64,000 nucleotides of DNA from Notolepis coatsorum. Its lineage: Eukaryota; Chordata; Actinopteri; Aulopiformes; Paralepididae. The stretch covers positions 77,406,706 through 77,470,705 of the forward strand of contig OZ020589.1 of the NCBI GenBank assembly GCA_963971535.1, read 5' to 3'. The translations under genes and the position numbers were made by a program. How positions within the stretch are numbered: position 1 is the stretch's first letter; each line of letters begins with the position of its first letter. Under the pieces are notes generated by a model. It ran no database searches and had not been told where the DNA came from. It saw nothing but the letters and a program-made list of their open reading frames with translations. Shown in pieces: positions 1-13,576 of the stretch.

Positions 1-176
1 TGTATTCAAACTATTTTTACCAAACTTGAGTTAATTTCACTCACACTTCTATATTGGTGTAAACAGGAATTGATAATCTCGGTCTTGTGATACTATACCC
101 CCTGACTGTCAACAGTCTCTTTGATTTCCCTGTTGGGGTTCGGAATTGTCAGCGCTGGCCATCCGTCCTGGAGCAG
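1..176 (-). other. Element C second leader exon, upstream of gag
   Basis: Minus-strand sequence after the predicted acceptor aligns with 41819-41998 of element B, which is the untranslated stretch immediately before B's gag-like ORF. Shared words include AGTGTGAGTGA and AATAGTTTGA. The window ends before the start codon. Confidence 0.5.
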
Positions 177-1634
177 CTGTGAAGAGAGAAGCAAAAAATA
201 CACTTAATTTTCAGTGACATTTCCCATTCACAATCCATCATTTGTCTTTAAGCATGGAATGTCGGGCATCTCCTATACTAAGATCACTTGAGAGCATTTG
301 TGCAATTTTCGTTTTTGATTTATCAATGACACAGCCTTAATCTTTTTCCAGTTGTCTCCATTGGAAACTCAGACTCTCAATCCTGTTGTCCTGATCCTCC
401 TTAACACCACTCCGGGGAACTTATTTTTCCATCACTGTTTCCTTCTGTTGGTCAACCAGAAACTTGTTATTTACAGCCTATCATTTCTAAACATCTGTAT
501 CGGACATGGTAATTTAGGTGAATAATCTCACTTTTACTCTAATTGTTATTTGCCAATGACTATGTGTATGTGTAACTACATCTATTTCTGTCCGTGAAAG
601 CCTAGTATGTATCTTGCTCATATTACATTTTACATATCAGTAACACACATATTTTCCATTCATAATCTCTCACACAGTTACTATATATCCCCCGTAACAC
701 CTAACCCCTTAGGTGTTAAAATAACGCGCTTCTCACGGGAACAGAAATCAATTTTCAGTGCCTTATGTCACTGAAGTCCCTGTGCATTTAGAACAGTGCC
801 ACACAACCCGTTCATAACCACAGGCGGCGACACCATCCCCACATTGAAAATCCTGCCGACCAATGACATTCCACTGGCCAACTCGTCCTGTGGCCCACGG
901 CATCACCCCCAGTTTGCAACCTGGAACGCAAAACCCCGGGCCCCCTACTCAAGGATATTCAAAGATCATTCCACTCACAACCACTGCCACACACATACAG
1001 CACCTCACTCAACCACCGTAACCAGTCACCCAAATACCCACACACAATATAACCCGACGCGCGTAGTGTGGCAGCGAGCCTTTGACGAGTGCACGCATAG
1101 CGCACCCCCGTTAATGCGCGGTGGCAGACAGCGAGCCCACCCCCGCCACGACGTTTAGCAGTCCCCGTACCCCTGGTAAAATGAAAACTGTGCGCAGTGT
1201 GGCAGCGAGCACCGACGAGTCGCACACAGCGCACAAAGCGTGGAGGCAGACAGTGAGCCACGACGAACTGTCCACCCACACCCCCATTGCAGGTGCAGCC
1301 GAGCAGAGTAATTATGCTCCAACTTACGGCCCACCAACATGAACTGACACGGAGCCCGTCCAAACGTAAGGAAAGAAGTACGAGCGCTTTGTCGAACAAA
1401 GCGTAGCGCCAACGCCAGCCAATACCACTGCCAGCACTAGAAATTCCCTAAAAACAACAATAAAACTGAATATGGAACAACAACATACACATAATAAGTC
1501 CCAAACTCAGCCTACCGCCTTTGAAACCTTACAGTAAACAGCAATAAACAATATACCTAGCACTACACCGCGTTTGAAACCCATAAAAAAAACCTCTATA
1601 TACAGGCCCTAAACTAGGAGAGAAAGAGAAAGCG

Positions 1635-2416
1635 TTTCGGGGGGGGGGGGGGAACATATGGAAGAGAGGCGGTGTGGGAATGAGGGGAGTGAGCGAGAGG
1701 GGGGGTAAGAGAGAGAGAGAGAGAGGGAGGGAGAGGGAAAGAGGGGGGGGGGTGAGAGGGAGAGGGAGAGAGGTGAAAGGGAGAGGGAGGGAGGAGGGTG
1801 AGAGAAGGAAAGAAAGAGAGGGGGGGTAAGAGAGAGAGAGAGAGAGGGAGGGAGAGGGAAAGAGGGGGGGAGGGTGAGAGAAGGAAAGAAAGAGAGGGGG
1901 GGGTGAAAGGGAGAGGGAGGGAGGAGGGTGAGAGAAGGAAAGAAAGAGAGGGGGGGTGAAAGAGAAAGAGAGAGGGAGAGAGAGAGAGAGAGGGAGAGGG
2001 AGGGAAAGAGGGGGGGAGGTGAGAGGGAGAGGGAGAGAGGTGAAAGGGAGAGGGAGGGAGGAGGGTGAGAGAAGGAAAGAAAGAGAGGGGGGGTAAGAGA
2101 GAGAGAGAGAGAGGGAGGGAGAGGGAAAGAGGGGGGGAGGTGAGAGGGAGAGGGAGAGAGGTGAAAGGGAGAGGGAGGGAGGAGGGTGAGAGAAGGAAAG
2201 AAAGAGAGGGGGGGGGTGAAAGAGAAAAAGAGAGAGGGAGAGGAGGGGAGGTGAGAGGGAGAGGGAGAGAGGGGGGAGGTGAAAGGGAGAGGGAGGGAGG
2301 AGGGTGAGAGAAGGAAAGAAAGAGAGGGGGGGTGAAAGAGAAAGAGAGAGAGAGGGAGGGGAGGTGAGAGGGAGAGAGAGAGAGAGAACGAGAAAGAGAG
2401 AGAGAGAGAACGAGAA

Positions 2417-2465
<49 letters not shown>

Positions 2466-2540
2466 GAGAGAGAGAGAGAGAGAGGAAGAGAGAGAGAGAG
2501 AGAGAAAGAGAAAGAGAAGAGAGGGGGAGAGAGAGTGTAC
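1635..2540. repeat. GA-rich (CT-rich on minus) low-complexity block
   Basis: About 900 bp of almost pure purine, with nested higher-order repeats of roughly 60-150 bp built from the word GAGAGGGAGAGGGA followed by runs of G7-G9. Long open frames on both strands here are artefacts of the repeat. It occupies the same relative position as the CT-rich blocks at 38960-40590 of element B, so it is probably part of the element C intron. Confidence 0.9.
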
Positions 2541-2639
2541 AATGAAAACGTTCTGTGAGCAGAATCCAAACATATTCATCCTGTCCTCTTCTGCCCCTTA
2601 CTGCATTCCAAATAAACTCCACCCTCCCCTTAACAATGG

Positions 2640-2880
2640 ACGCTCGCCGCCCCTACCAAGATGGACGCTCGGCGCCCCTCCCAAGATGGCCGTCCCATCG
2701 CGAGACATCCCGAGAGCCCCGTCATGCCATGACGTCAGCACAGTTAGCTTAGCATATTAGCTTCGTTAGCTTCAATCCAGCGCGCGTAGGCCGTCAGACC
2801 GCGCACCCTTGTGACGTCACAACCGGCGACCGCTTTAGCCGTTAGCGCGGCTAGGTAGCATTAGCTTAGCTTCCCCCATG
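2640..2880 (-). promoter_or_regulatory. GCTAA repeats with YY1-like sites, element C
   Basis: On the minus strand this has several GCTAAGCTAA/GAAGCTAA words, CpG-rich sequence, and two CCATCTTG sites (plus-strand CAAGATGG near 2658 and 2684), which match the YY1 core CCATNTT. A homologous block with the same order is at 38245-38605 in element B. Regulatory function is inferred from the known YY1 motif and conservation between the two copies only. Confidence 0.45.
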
Positions 2881-4040
2881 ATCCCATAAAAACGCTTCCC
2901 AACGACCCGTTCCGCCGCGCGGGCCGTCTCCTCGCAACGTTAATATAGCACCACATACCCCACAACAGAATCCTATTTCCCTCAAAACGCCAGTGTAGTG
3001 ATCTAAATAGAAATATAAAAACATAATAGCAAAACACTAGTTTGACCCCTCTGTCGTCATTACCGGCGAGCTTAGAACGACTTCCGGGTCGGGTCTAGAT
3101 AACCCCAATCACCTTAAACATTACACATCTATTTTATCCGCCACGAATATGAAAACTTTTAAGTGCCTTACACATCGCCGTAATCTCAAGACACTATCGA
3201 TCGACCTTATACATTTGAGTTACGTCTACTTTTCCCCCCGTATCCTCCGGTGCCTCAGAGGCTAATACAACAGCTAACTGTTGCTACGTTCGACGGGCCT
3301 CGGAAAACCGGCGTTATCCTTACATTTCCCCACGGCCAATCGGTGACTTAAATTACATAATAACACAACCATACTCTCACACGTCCCACCAATCACTCCT
3401 AACCATAAACATTCGCCAACTATACATTCATACACGCTTCCTAACACAATTAAAAAGTACAAAATCAGCATTCACGCACATTACCGTCTCTCGAACGCCG
3501 CACAGCGGCGCGTAAGTACTATTTTTTGTTACCGCCTAACGCAGTCTAATTTCAACACGCCCGCCCGTGCCCAAGGCTAAACCAGACCTACTTGTGCTAA
3601 ATCTCTACTTTAGAAAATACGACGCACGCGTGCTTTAGCCTCTACTTCTAAGACATACAACGCACGGTGTTTATTTTGGTTCAACTCTGAGCACGAATCT
3701 ATACATGTTCCTACTCCCTTACTTGTTCCGACTGGCAGCGGCGCTCCGTTCATTGTGCTAGACCTCTACTTTAGAAAATACGACGCACGGTGATTACAGA
3801 GCCGCCCTCCCCAGCCAGAACATTCAAATCAATTTTCCCTTACATCATGCTTACATGAGGTTAAATTCTTAGCAACCCCCTCCGTGGTTCGAATAGAGCA
3901 CCCATACATCATCACACTCACCTCTTAGTAACTGTTCCTAGTCACTTGAAGACGATCGATCGATCAGTTGTTCTCCTCGTCGACCGGCGTGTAGAGAAAA
4001 AAAATTATTTTGTTGTGGTGATAACACGAGCGCTCTGATT

Positions 4041-4058
4041 CACTGAAGTCCGGCACCA
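4041..4058 (-). other. Primer-binding site, element C
   Basis: On the minus strand, TGGTGCCGGACTTC begins three bases after the LTR end CTTCA. TGG start and LTR adjacency are the usual signs of a tRNA primer site. It resembles a tRNA-His-type PBS (TGGTGCCGTGACTCGG) imperfectly, so the tRNA identity is tentative. Confidence 0.5.
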
Positions 4059-4061
4059 AAA

Positions 4062-5468
<1,407 letters not shown>

Positions 5469-5937
5469 TTAGTTAATCATGAGATCTATGTTGGGAATTT
5501 ACCACACTAGTGCTTCAGCTTCTGTACCATCAAGTATGGTAAAGCAACAGTCTATGATGCTCACAGCATTAGAGCAGCCAGCCAGTGGTTTTACAAAACC
5601 AGTGTATCCATTCACATCTAACAAATGCAGGCTGAACTATTCAATTATATCAACTGTAACTATTAAATTGTTTTTATAAATGTCTCTCTATAAACATACA
5701 ATCAGTCTCTCTTTAACATGTAAATTAACTGTAAATCTGGCAAATAAGAGCTTTTGCTCTGCCACCATCAAATATACATTAATCAATAGGGAAAGAAACA
5801 ATCTCTCTCTTTTGCTGTTTGGCTGGCCTCCGAGTCCTCCTGTACCTAGTCGAAGCGTCGGCTAGTGTTGTGATTCCAGATGCTTTCAATGCAATTGGAT
5901 GTGCTGTTTTTAGCGGTAGACAGTATTTTGACTAAGG
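5469..5937. other. No recognised feature
   Basis: AT-rich sequence with short open frames that show no family resemblance and no codon structure. Nothing supported. Confidence 0.5.
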
Positions 5938-6060
5938 CTACGTTTAGACGAGCGTTTTGGGGTGGAAGTCTGAACAGAAACCGCAAAAGTCTTCTTGCGG
6001 TTTCACTTCGTTTAGACAAGCGTTTTGGGGTGGAATTCTCAGACGAATGCAGACTAGGCT
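5938..6060. repeat. Internally repeated short-transposon remnant
   Basis: The words GTTTAGACGAGCGTTTTGGG and GTTTAGACAAGCGTTTTGGG occur about 70 bp apart, with CTTGCGGTTTC sequence between them. Repeated motifs of this kind are common in small fish DNA transposons. Family and exact ends are not determined. Confidence 0.3.
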
Positions 6061-6334
6061 GACAACGGAGCCCTGCTGTCACACGATTGGCGCATATGTC
6101 ACATGACGTGCTGTGAAGACCCGCCCTACTCTGCCTCTGATTCGCAGACTGTGGATGGGGAATGTGATTGGGCCAAAGCAGAGTCACTCACAGACAGAGA
6201 GTCCAGTCACGCCGCGGGACACATTCTTGTGTAACCCTTTCACTGCCACACCACGTCACTCCCAAAAGAAAAACAGCTCAAAATGTATTTTTGACTGTCG
6301 AAAACGAAATAAAATACTGCATTCCGCCTGCATT

Positions 6335-6512
6335 ATGAATTTATGATGAGATAGTAACGAAATAGTAACGCACAGCCACTTGGACAAGTAACTGCAATCA
6401 GATTACTGGCTTTTAAAGATTAACGCGTTAGATTACTATTTTCGGGGAAAAATAATCAGATTACAATAACGCGTTACTTAGTAACGCGTTACCGGCATCA
6501 CTGCTAGACACT
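6335..6512. mobile_element. Nonautonomous DNA transposon end (TAACGCGTTA type)
   Basis: Dense TAACGCGTTA and GATTAC words ending in TAACGCGTTACCGGCATCAC resemble a very common teleost nonautonomous element. Only one end is clear; the other end and target duplication were not found. Confidence 0.45.
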
Positions 6513-6534
6513 GACAGTACACTACATACTGAAT

Positions 6535-6738
6535 GCACCTGTTTCAAGTGGCATGAGATAAATCTTTATGGGTTTCTTTATAACAGGACGGCATATCGCA
6601 AGAAAGGTCACAGCCAGCAACTTTGGTTTGGTGTTGAAAGCAGTGAAGAACCCAAGACCCACCTGCAGGCGGCGGAGAAAGGATTTCTTTCTAGAACTGG
6701 ATGACAACTAATAAACAAACTTGAACTTGAAACTTGAC
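6535..6738 (+). mobile_element. Retroelement 3' tail
   Basis: The stretch ends with AATAAACAAACTTGAACTTG and further TTGAAACTTGA repetition, a polyadenylation-like signal followed by a short tandem tail typical of fish LINE or SINE 3' ends. No coding sequence is recognisable upstream. Confidence 0.4.
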
Positions 6739-6908
6739 CTTGCATTCATGACCTGTTGTAGTGCAGGATTTAATTCTGAATGTTTAGATTTATGTTCCAT
6801 TTTGGGGGAGCTAACCAGGGGCGGATTTAGGATTGTAGGAGATCCGTGGCTTAGCCCAGATAGGTGCCCTTTATTTTTATTATTATATTCCTTTTATTTT
6901 TATTTTAT

Positions 6909-6933
6909 TAAAAAAGAAAAAAAAAAAAAAAAA
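6909..6933. repeat. A-rich tract
   Basis: A run of almost pure A, possibly a retroelement tail, without a recognisable body. Confidence 0.7.
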
Positions 6934-7315
6934 TTGGGCAGGCAAGGGGTGGCAGATTTTTTTTGAATTTAATGAACCTGTACGTGCAATTTCCTGCAAT
7001 ATAGAGCCTTCAATCTTGACCAATAAAGCTGCTCTTTTCACTATAAAACTCAGTTAACCATAACGTAGTTATGGTTAGATTTATATATTGGGGGGGGGAT
7101 ATATCATATTTGTCATATAATCAAAAAGTGGTGGAGCAAGATCATACCTTTGCTCCCCCAAGTTCAATAGTGGGAGAGCAGAGATGCTCCGAATGCTCTT
7201 ATGGCCAGGCGTCTATGATTCACTGATACAAAGTAAAATAGTGCAGTGCAATAAAATAGTTAGTAAAATAGAATAAAATAATGCAATAGTGCATTGCAAT
7301 AAAATAGTTATCATC

Positions 7316-7523
7316 GTATTTTTTCGGGAGGCCGGTAAGGAGTGCATTACAGTAGTCGAGTTGGCTTGAGATAAAGGCATGGATCTGGTTTTCAGCGTCC
7401 TTTTGATTTATAAATGGCCGTACTTTAGCTATGTTTCTAAGGTGGAAGAAATACGTTTTTGTCAACTTGTTGATTGTGATTTAAAGCTTAGGTCTGAGTC
7501 TACCATAACACCAAGACTTAACT
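7316..7523 (-). pseudogene. LINE reverse transcriptase fragment (L2/CR1-like)
   Basis: The minus-strand translation contains FFHLRNIAKVRPF followed by HAFISSQLDYCNALLTGLPKK, a motif string characteristic of the reverse transcriptase C-terminal part of L2/CR1-group non-LTR retrotransposons. Upstream in another frame is LGVMVDSDLSFKS, which belongs to the same region, so there is at least one frameshift. Only about 65 residues remain and both ends are lost. It is a dead fragment in a patch of old repeats. Confidence 0.75.
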
Positions 7524-7616
7524 CACTCAAATACAGTTAGCAGCTGGATAGACCACAGATGGAAATTAGCCTCTGCTAAATCTGGTGCAAACATATTTTC
7601 ATGTAACAATGATGAA

Positions 7617-7620
<4 letters not shown>

Positions 7621-7647
<27 letters not shown>
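7621..7647. repeat. Poly(A) tract
   Basis: 27 consecutive A followed by a T-rich stretch. Possibly the tail of a lost retroelement. Confidence 0.8.
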
Positions 7648-7651
<4 letters not shown>

Positions 7652-7999
7652 TTTTTTATAAATAGATTCTGGGCTTTTCAGAATACATTCGGGGCTTGAG
7701 CCCAAGTAGCCACCCCCTAGCCCCGCCCCTGGAGCTAACACGTATTGTTTTACTTTAAACAATGTGAAAATAGCACATTATAGGTCAACAGTGCTCTTAT
7801 TTTACATTCCACAGACCAGAAGACCTGACCTGACCATGTTCAGGTGTTTAGACATATCTCGTGTTGTGTTTATAGACGGTTGTGTTCCCTCTCAAACAAG
7901 CACTTTCCCGGTCGGGCAACCGGAAAGCAAACTCTACCTGCCCGATAGTTTTATTTACCTGCAAGGGGCAGGTGGGCAACCCTTAGTGTCAATGCCTGC

Positions 8000-8251
8000 C
8001 ATATGCTAATGATAACACTGCTTTGGTACTTACCAGAAGTAATGATTAAGCAGGTAGACCATGACCAGAGAACACAGCCATGAACAGGCTTTGAACAGAA
8101 CAAGTTCATTAACATGCAATCAACAGAACTCCATATGCTAATGATAACACTGCTGTGATACTTACCAGCAAGCAGGTAGACCATGAACAGAGAACACAGC
8201 CATGAACAGGCTTTGAACAGAGAACAACATGAACATGCAATCAACAGAACT
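8000..8251. repeat. 132-bp tandem duplication
   Basis: Two copies of a unit starting CATATGCTAATGATAACACT, at about 8000 and 8132. The second copy has small deletions. Each copy contains internal CATGAACAG and ACCAGAGAACAC repetition. Confidence 0.85.
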
Positions 8252-9231
8252 GGAACGGGCCATAAACAGAAAACTAGGCCATGAACAGCCCATATGAGTC
8301 AAGTCAATAACGTGACTGACGAGAGCACCAACAGGCACAGGGCTCCAGAGGGCACCCATTTGGGAATCAGATGCACCCCAAAAAATATATGTTAATGCAT
8401 CTAAAAATTATAATTGGTCGCACCAGTGCACCTTACATTTAGCAGGTGTGTGTATGTGTGTGTATGTATAGCTGCACCTGAATTATGCATTACATGAAAA
8501 AGTTAGGCGCACCGTGCAACCAACTAAAATGTTTAGTACTCTGGAGCCCTGAACAAACATTGCCCTTCCACCATTTCACCCTACTCTTAAACTGTGGGGC
8601 TTTTCATTCTTCTTCAGTGACCTGTAGCAACAGGCTCTGATGCTGACTTCACCTGTCAGCTTGTCTTTATTTGAAACTGTCAGGCATAAAACATGACATG
8701 ATGAATAACAAGATAGTTTGACTTTTGATTGATTTAATACTTTATTAGCAGCTTGTATACAAAAAGCACATGATAGTAATGTTCAATACAGGGTCTGCTA
8801 AGAGGATTTAAACCCAAGAAAGCAATATGGCTTGTTTACATTGGGGTCCTTTGTCAACACAAATTGTAAAGGAAAAATGTACAACACCTTCATAATCGAA
8901 GATATAGCTGGACACATATAGTTTAAAACCCTTGTCCAGCAAAGAGTTCGATGCTTTACTGCTCGCTTTTACAATCCTGTGGACATCCGTCACTTTCATC
9001 ATTGGTAGCTCTTCTAAGCATCTGGTGTAAAAAAGAGCCATGCTGCTGGTCAGGGATGTTGAATGAATGCTCTAGTACAGGGGTTCTCAACCTTTCTGCT
9101 GCCAAGGCACCCCTGTGTTCAATAAAATATTCCAGGGCACCCCTACATACGATAAAGACTTTCCCGGTCCTGTCTTTTTTGCTACAATGATGATACAATG
9201 ACTCTTTATTTGCCGTGCTGTCGTTGAGATG

Positions 9232-9326
9232 TTTTGTTGTTTGTTTGTCTTTGTTGCTTGTTGGTGAATCTGCAAATATGAATTGCCCCACGCGGGATCA
9301 ATAAAGTTGTCTGAATCTGATGACAA
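9232..9326 (+). mobile_element. Retroelement 3' tail inside the hAT element
   Basis: AATTGCCCCACGCGGGATCA followed by AATAAAG and a TCTGAATCTGA repeat resembles the 3' end of fish LINE or SINE families. No body is recognisable, and the 5' limit is uncertain. Confidence 0.45.
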
Positions 9327-9551
9327 ACGTTTTTTTTTTAAATACAGAAAAGGATCACTAAAGTGCTATCTGTTGCAGCTGCACTGTTCTCCATAAAAAT
9401 AGCATATTTGGATAAGTTTGACAATTTCTCAAAAACAGAAAATCACGTATTTTTTTTAAATACAGAAAAGGATCACCAAGTTACCATTTCTCAAAAAAAT
9501 ATAAATAAATACAGAAAATAAGCACTTGTTCACTCAGTGGACATTTCTAGC

Positions 9552-9863
9552 TCAATGCGAGGTCCGCTGCTGCTGGCTAATAATACGGTCAATACGTGGG
9601 GAGATCTTTGACAAGGCAACACGCATGTCATCATCAAGGCTCAACTTGGCCCTATATTTTGTTTTCAGAGCTGTCATGGATGAAAAGCCAGCTTCACACA
9701 GATATGTGGTGCTGAATGGTATCAACACCTTAACTACTGCATCATGAGATACTTGGTACTCAGCACCACACTCTGAAACTAGCTCTCCAGGTGGTATCAG
9801 ATGAGATTTCAATGAGTTCTTCCAAGAGTTTGGATGGAGATGTGTCAGGAAGCTTTGTCTCAA
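9552..9863 (-). pseudogene. hAT transposase C-terminal fragment (dimerisation region)
   Basis: About 100 residues on the minus strand contain VLIPFSTTYLCEAGFSSMTA, then KTKYRAKLSLDDDMRVALSK and ISPRIDRII. This is the C-terminal hAT dimerisation region seen in ZBED5/SCAND3/FAM200-type hAT-derived proteins and Charlie-group transposases. The catalytic core is absent. It lies near one end of the TSD-flanked element, as expected for a minus-strand transposase whose upstream part was deleted. No intact start is present, so it is non-functional. Confidence 0.85.
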
Positions 9864-10299
9864 TGTTGTCTGTAAAGTTTTTTTTTATCCAGAGTAACTT
9901 GGTGATCCTTTTCTGTGTTTTATTAAATAATGATTTTCAGATTTTTAGAAATGGTCAAACTTATCCAAATATGGTATTTTCATGGAAAACAGTGCAGCTG
10001 CAACAGATAGCACTTTAGGGATAATTTTCTGTAATCCAAAAAGAATTAGGATTCACTATAAAGTGCATGTTCACTATAAAGTGCCACGTTTTGATATATT
10101 GAGCTTTAAACTTTAAGTACATTTTTTGGAACACGCAACCTAAAACACCTTCCTCTCCCAAACCGTTCCTGCAATTGTTTTATGTTGCATGATGATCATG
10201 GATACATTTATTATGTATTGTATTTTTTATGTTTAAATTAGTGCTGTCAAACGATTAAAATATTTAACTCGATTAATCGCATGATTGTCCATAGTTACC

Positions 10300-10725
10300 T
10301 TAAAGGGGAACTATCTTATAAATGGCCTTTTTGAGTGTTTAGCATTGTTTCCTAGCTATGTGAACTTATATTAATATGATCTATGTCTCAAAATTCTCAT
10401 ATTGGCGCATTCTTCCAATTCTCCTCTCACAATATTCACCCTCACTGAACTGAGTCATTTGAAAATGTGATGATTTGTGATGTCAGAGAGACACCGCTGC
10501 ATGTTAATGTTGAGATACAAGATGAGCTGCACACAGTGGTTGGAGCCCAGGCTCAAAACGGCTTAAGATCTTGAGGTAGAAAAATGCTGTTTTTGAGGAC
10601 TTGATTAGAAATACAAAACAATGAATAAAATAAATATATATATTACAGAGGTGTTCCATAGACTCACAGGAATTGTGTAAAAGTGCCCAAATAGTGAAAG
10701 AAATAGTAAAATAGTTCCCCTTTAA
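10300..10725. mobile_element. TTAA-flanked (piggyBac-like) MITE nested in the previous element
   Basis: TTAA at 10300-10303 and 10722-10725 flank perfect 11-bp inverted repeats AGGGGAACTAT / ATAGTTCCCCT. TTAA duplication is the signature of piggyBac-type insertion. Outside it, the host element's sequence resumes across the junction. No coding sequence is recognised. Confidence 0.85.
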
Positions 10726-11075
10726 ACAGATCTTTTTCAAGTTCCAAGTTTTAATACTCTTATCAACATGCGAGTCAACAAATGCTTGCTTTGTGCAGCC
10801 ATTTAACACAAAAGGATGACTCTCATGCATTGCAAATTTGCATCAAATTCAAAACAGAGTGATGCACAAAATAACTTAAAAGAAAATAATAATTTAAAAC
10901 AATGAATAAAGTGTGCATGAAATAATAGGGGAAAGAAAACGTTAGGAACTTGTTACATTCACACACACAAGAGCTGATTAATCACACACCCCCCTCTCTC
11001 CCTCACACACACACTCCCAGCTCTTTTTCTCTTTTGCCCCTTCCTCATCTCTCTCACCCCCCTCTCTCTCTATAT

Positions 11076-11280
<205 letters not shown>

Positions 11281-12265
11281 CAGAAACAAACATAGTATCA
11301 ATGAGAGCATCAATAATACACCTGAGTGAAGTCTAGTAAAACATTTTTTTTTTTTTTTTTTTTTTTTTTTGTTAATCTTGAGTTAAAAAAATTAGTGGCA
11401 TTAATAGAATCGGGAGTTAACGCGATATTAACGCGATATATTTGACAGCCTTAGTTTAAATATCAACATAATCTGTCTGTCCACCCTCAGTACATTTACT
11501 ATCAATATAATATAGTAGTCTGACTTCATCATCTTTTCAAACGCACACACATAGAGGGAGAATGCCCCCCCCCCCCTCCTTCCCAGTCATCCTTCCAAGT
11601 CCCCACCCTGCTGTTCTCTGTCGCTCTGAACAGGGCTTTAGCTTGTTGTTAGCTTATGGTAACGGGACATTAATTCCGGTCTTAAACACAACGTGGTCAT
11701 AAAGGAATGGCAAGGATTGCAAAGCATGTTATATGCATTTGACCCGTTGCGGAATAAAACAGCAGGGATTTGTTTTGGGTCGCAAAAACACTACCCTTGC
11801 TGTGTTTCAATGTCCGCGTTCCAGATCCAGACGCTACTGCTGCTGCTGAGCTGAGAGACGCTACTGCTCACTGCTCAGCTGCATCCTATTGGCTGTGTGC
11901 TGGAGCGGATATGAGTCACGACACCACGGATTTTCAAAATAAAAGTATCATAATGACCTTAATGTTGCTAGCTTTTGGAGCCTAGTTATTATAGCGGGAG
12001 CTGCGCGTGGGCATAAATGAGACCCGCTATAGGATTTTCAAAATAAGACTGTTGTCATTCTATATTTTTAAAGAACATTGCCAGGCATCCCGCGGAACCC
12101 CTGTGTGCCGCGGAACCCCTGTTGAGAACCGCTGCTCTAGTACTCACAGCAGGTCCCTGTATGCAAAAACGAGATGTGAAAGGATTAGATTTTCATAAAG
12201 AATCAGTCTATTTTGAGAATCACACATAAAGAATGCTGCATTCTTTTAGGTACACTGTCTTGCAC

Positions 12266-12983
12266 TGTGACGTACGTGGGTTGGTCATTATCATTATTAC
12301 TGTATTTGGAAGACCATGTGAACATCAGATTAGTATCATGAGTATGGGTTATGTTGTTCTTGGTTGTGTGATGTGTCATCTTTTAATTCTGTTTCTTTTC
12401 TCTTTTCCCAGATACCACTCATCCTCCTGATTGAGCTGATTGCACCTGCTTGATTACACCTGTGGGCAGTTAGTTGGATGAGTGGATATATACCTGGAAG
12501 ATGACACACACACGGGGCCCTCTTTGGAAGTCACTGCCACATCTCAGAGTGGAGTGAGGAGGCTGCCTTCCCTCTTAGCTGTTGCGTTTTGGAAATGATA
12601 CAGCGTTGGCGGTATTAGTGACCACTGGGGTGTGGATCGATCCTAAATGGTGGTGGAGTTCTATGAAGGACGCACCGTGCATTTTGGTTATTGTTTGTTT
12701 GTCTGTATGTGTACCGTGTCTGTTCTACCCTTACCTTTTTCCCTTTGTGTGATCTGGGTTGAAATCCCCACTGATAACATCCCCTTTTCCCCTTTGGGAA
12801 CAGGCCGTGGGTTGGAAGCCCCACACATAATAAATCCAATTTGCCATTTGAAAACGTCTGTGTTTACTATTTGCCTACCCGGGACTGTTTTGAAAAGCAT
12901 TTTATACTGAGGGGGTTGTTTCTGCTCATGTACCGCCTGCCCAGTTACTATCCTGTGTGGTCGTTAGACCTCTGTACATGACA
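12266..12983 (+). repeat. 5' LTR of the Gmr1-like element
   Basis: 718 bp, TG...CA, with an AATAAA polyadenylation signal at about 12829. It differs from the 3' LTR by four substitutions (one in the ACACGGGGCC region, one in CCACATCTC, one in ACAGCGTTGG, one in TTCTACCCT). Confidence 0.97.
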
Positions 12984-12994
12984 TGGGGGCTCGT
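12984..12994 (+). other. Primer-binding site, tRNA-Pro type
   Basis: TGGGGGCTCGT directly follows the LTR with no spacer and matches the first 11 bases of the tRNA-Pro primer site used by gammaretroviruses. Complementarity stops after that. Confidence 0.75.
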
Positions 12995-13576
12995 TAGTTT
13001 GCGCAATTGTATGGTTCCTTGTTGGTAATATAACATGGTGACTTGTCGATTGAAGCATGTCAGGTAAAATAAGATAGCGTTTCTCATTGGTAAGTTAGAG
13101 TGTTTCCATTGTCCGTGCTACACAGTTTGATTGATGTAAACCATTGTTGTATGTGATACTGTTGAACTAATCTATTTTTTCTGCCACATAGGTAACAGGG
13201 GGATCGCCTACTTGGTTAGCGGGTGGGGGGCACGCGTCGTAATTCCGGTGGAGCGCGCAATGAAATCGGTAAGCGACTGAAGATATGTGTAGACCTCATC
13301 CCGGCAGGGGAGTAGTTTAGCTGGGGTATGCTAGAGTGACGTAGGTGATCCAAGTTAGATGGTTAGACCAGCATTTATTGTTTTCATGAATGGTAGATGT
13401 GGGCATTAAATCAGAGTGATTGAATTGTATACTGCGGAATGTAATGATTAAATGTGTTACGCACGGATATTATGGAGTAGGTGAGGGGCTATTTTCTTGG
13501 CACCTGTGATTCGTTTATTATTATTGTACTATATATGCGTAGGTTATTTGTGGTGTAGTCATATTTTGTAGGGACT

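Larger units (their letters stand above)
177..3921 (-). other. Predicted 3.7-kb 5' intron of element C
   Basis: On the minus strand the donor AG/GTGAGT lies at 3922/3921. The acceptor is a pyrimidine-rich stretch ending in CAG at 177-179. Element B has the same donor at 36590/36591 and the same style of acceptor at 41818/41819, with conserved flanking sequence such as the GATGCCCGACATT word and the TTAAGTGT run before the pyrimidine tract. The intron is inferred from these conserved motifs; no transcript was seen. Confidence 0.55.

Noticed and set aside
1529-2622. Overlapping 320-346 residue Ser/Leu/Pro open frames on the minus strand
   Set aside because: They are translations of a GA/CT low-complexity repeat in three frames, with no conserved domain.
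7048-7076. Palindrome AACCATAACGTAGTTATGGT as a regulatory site
   Set aside because: An isolated short palindrome in repeat-rich DNA; may be a transposon end, but no partner was found.
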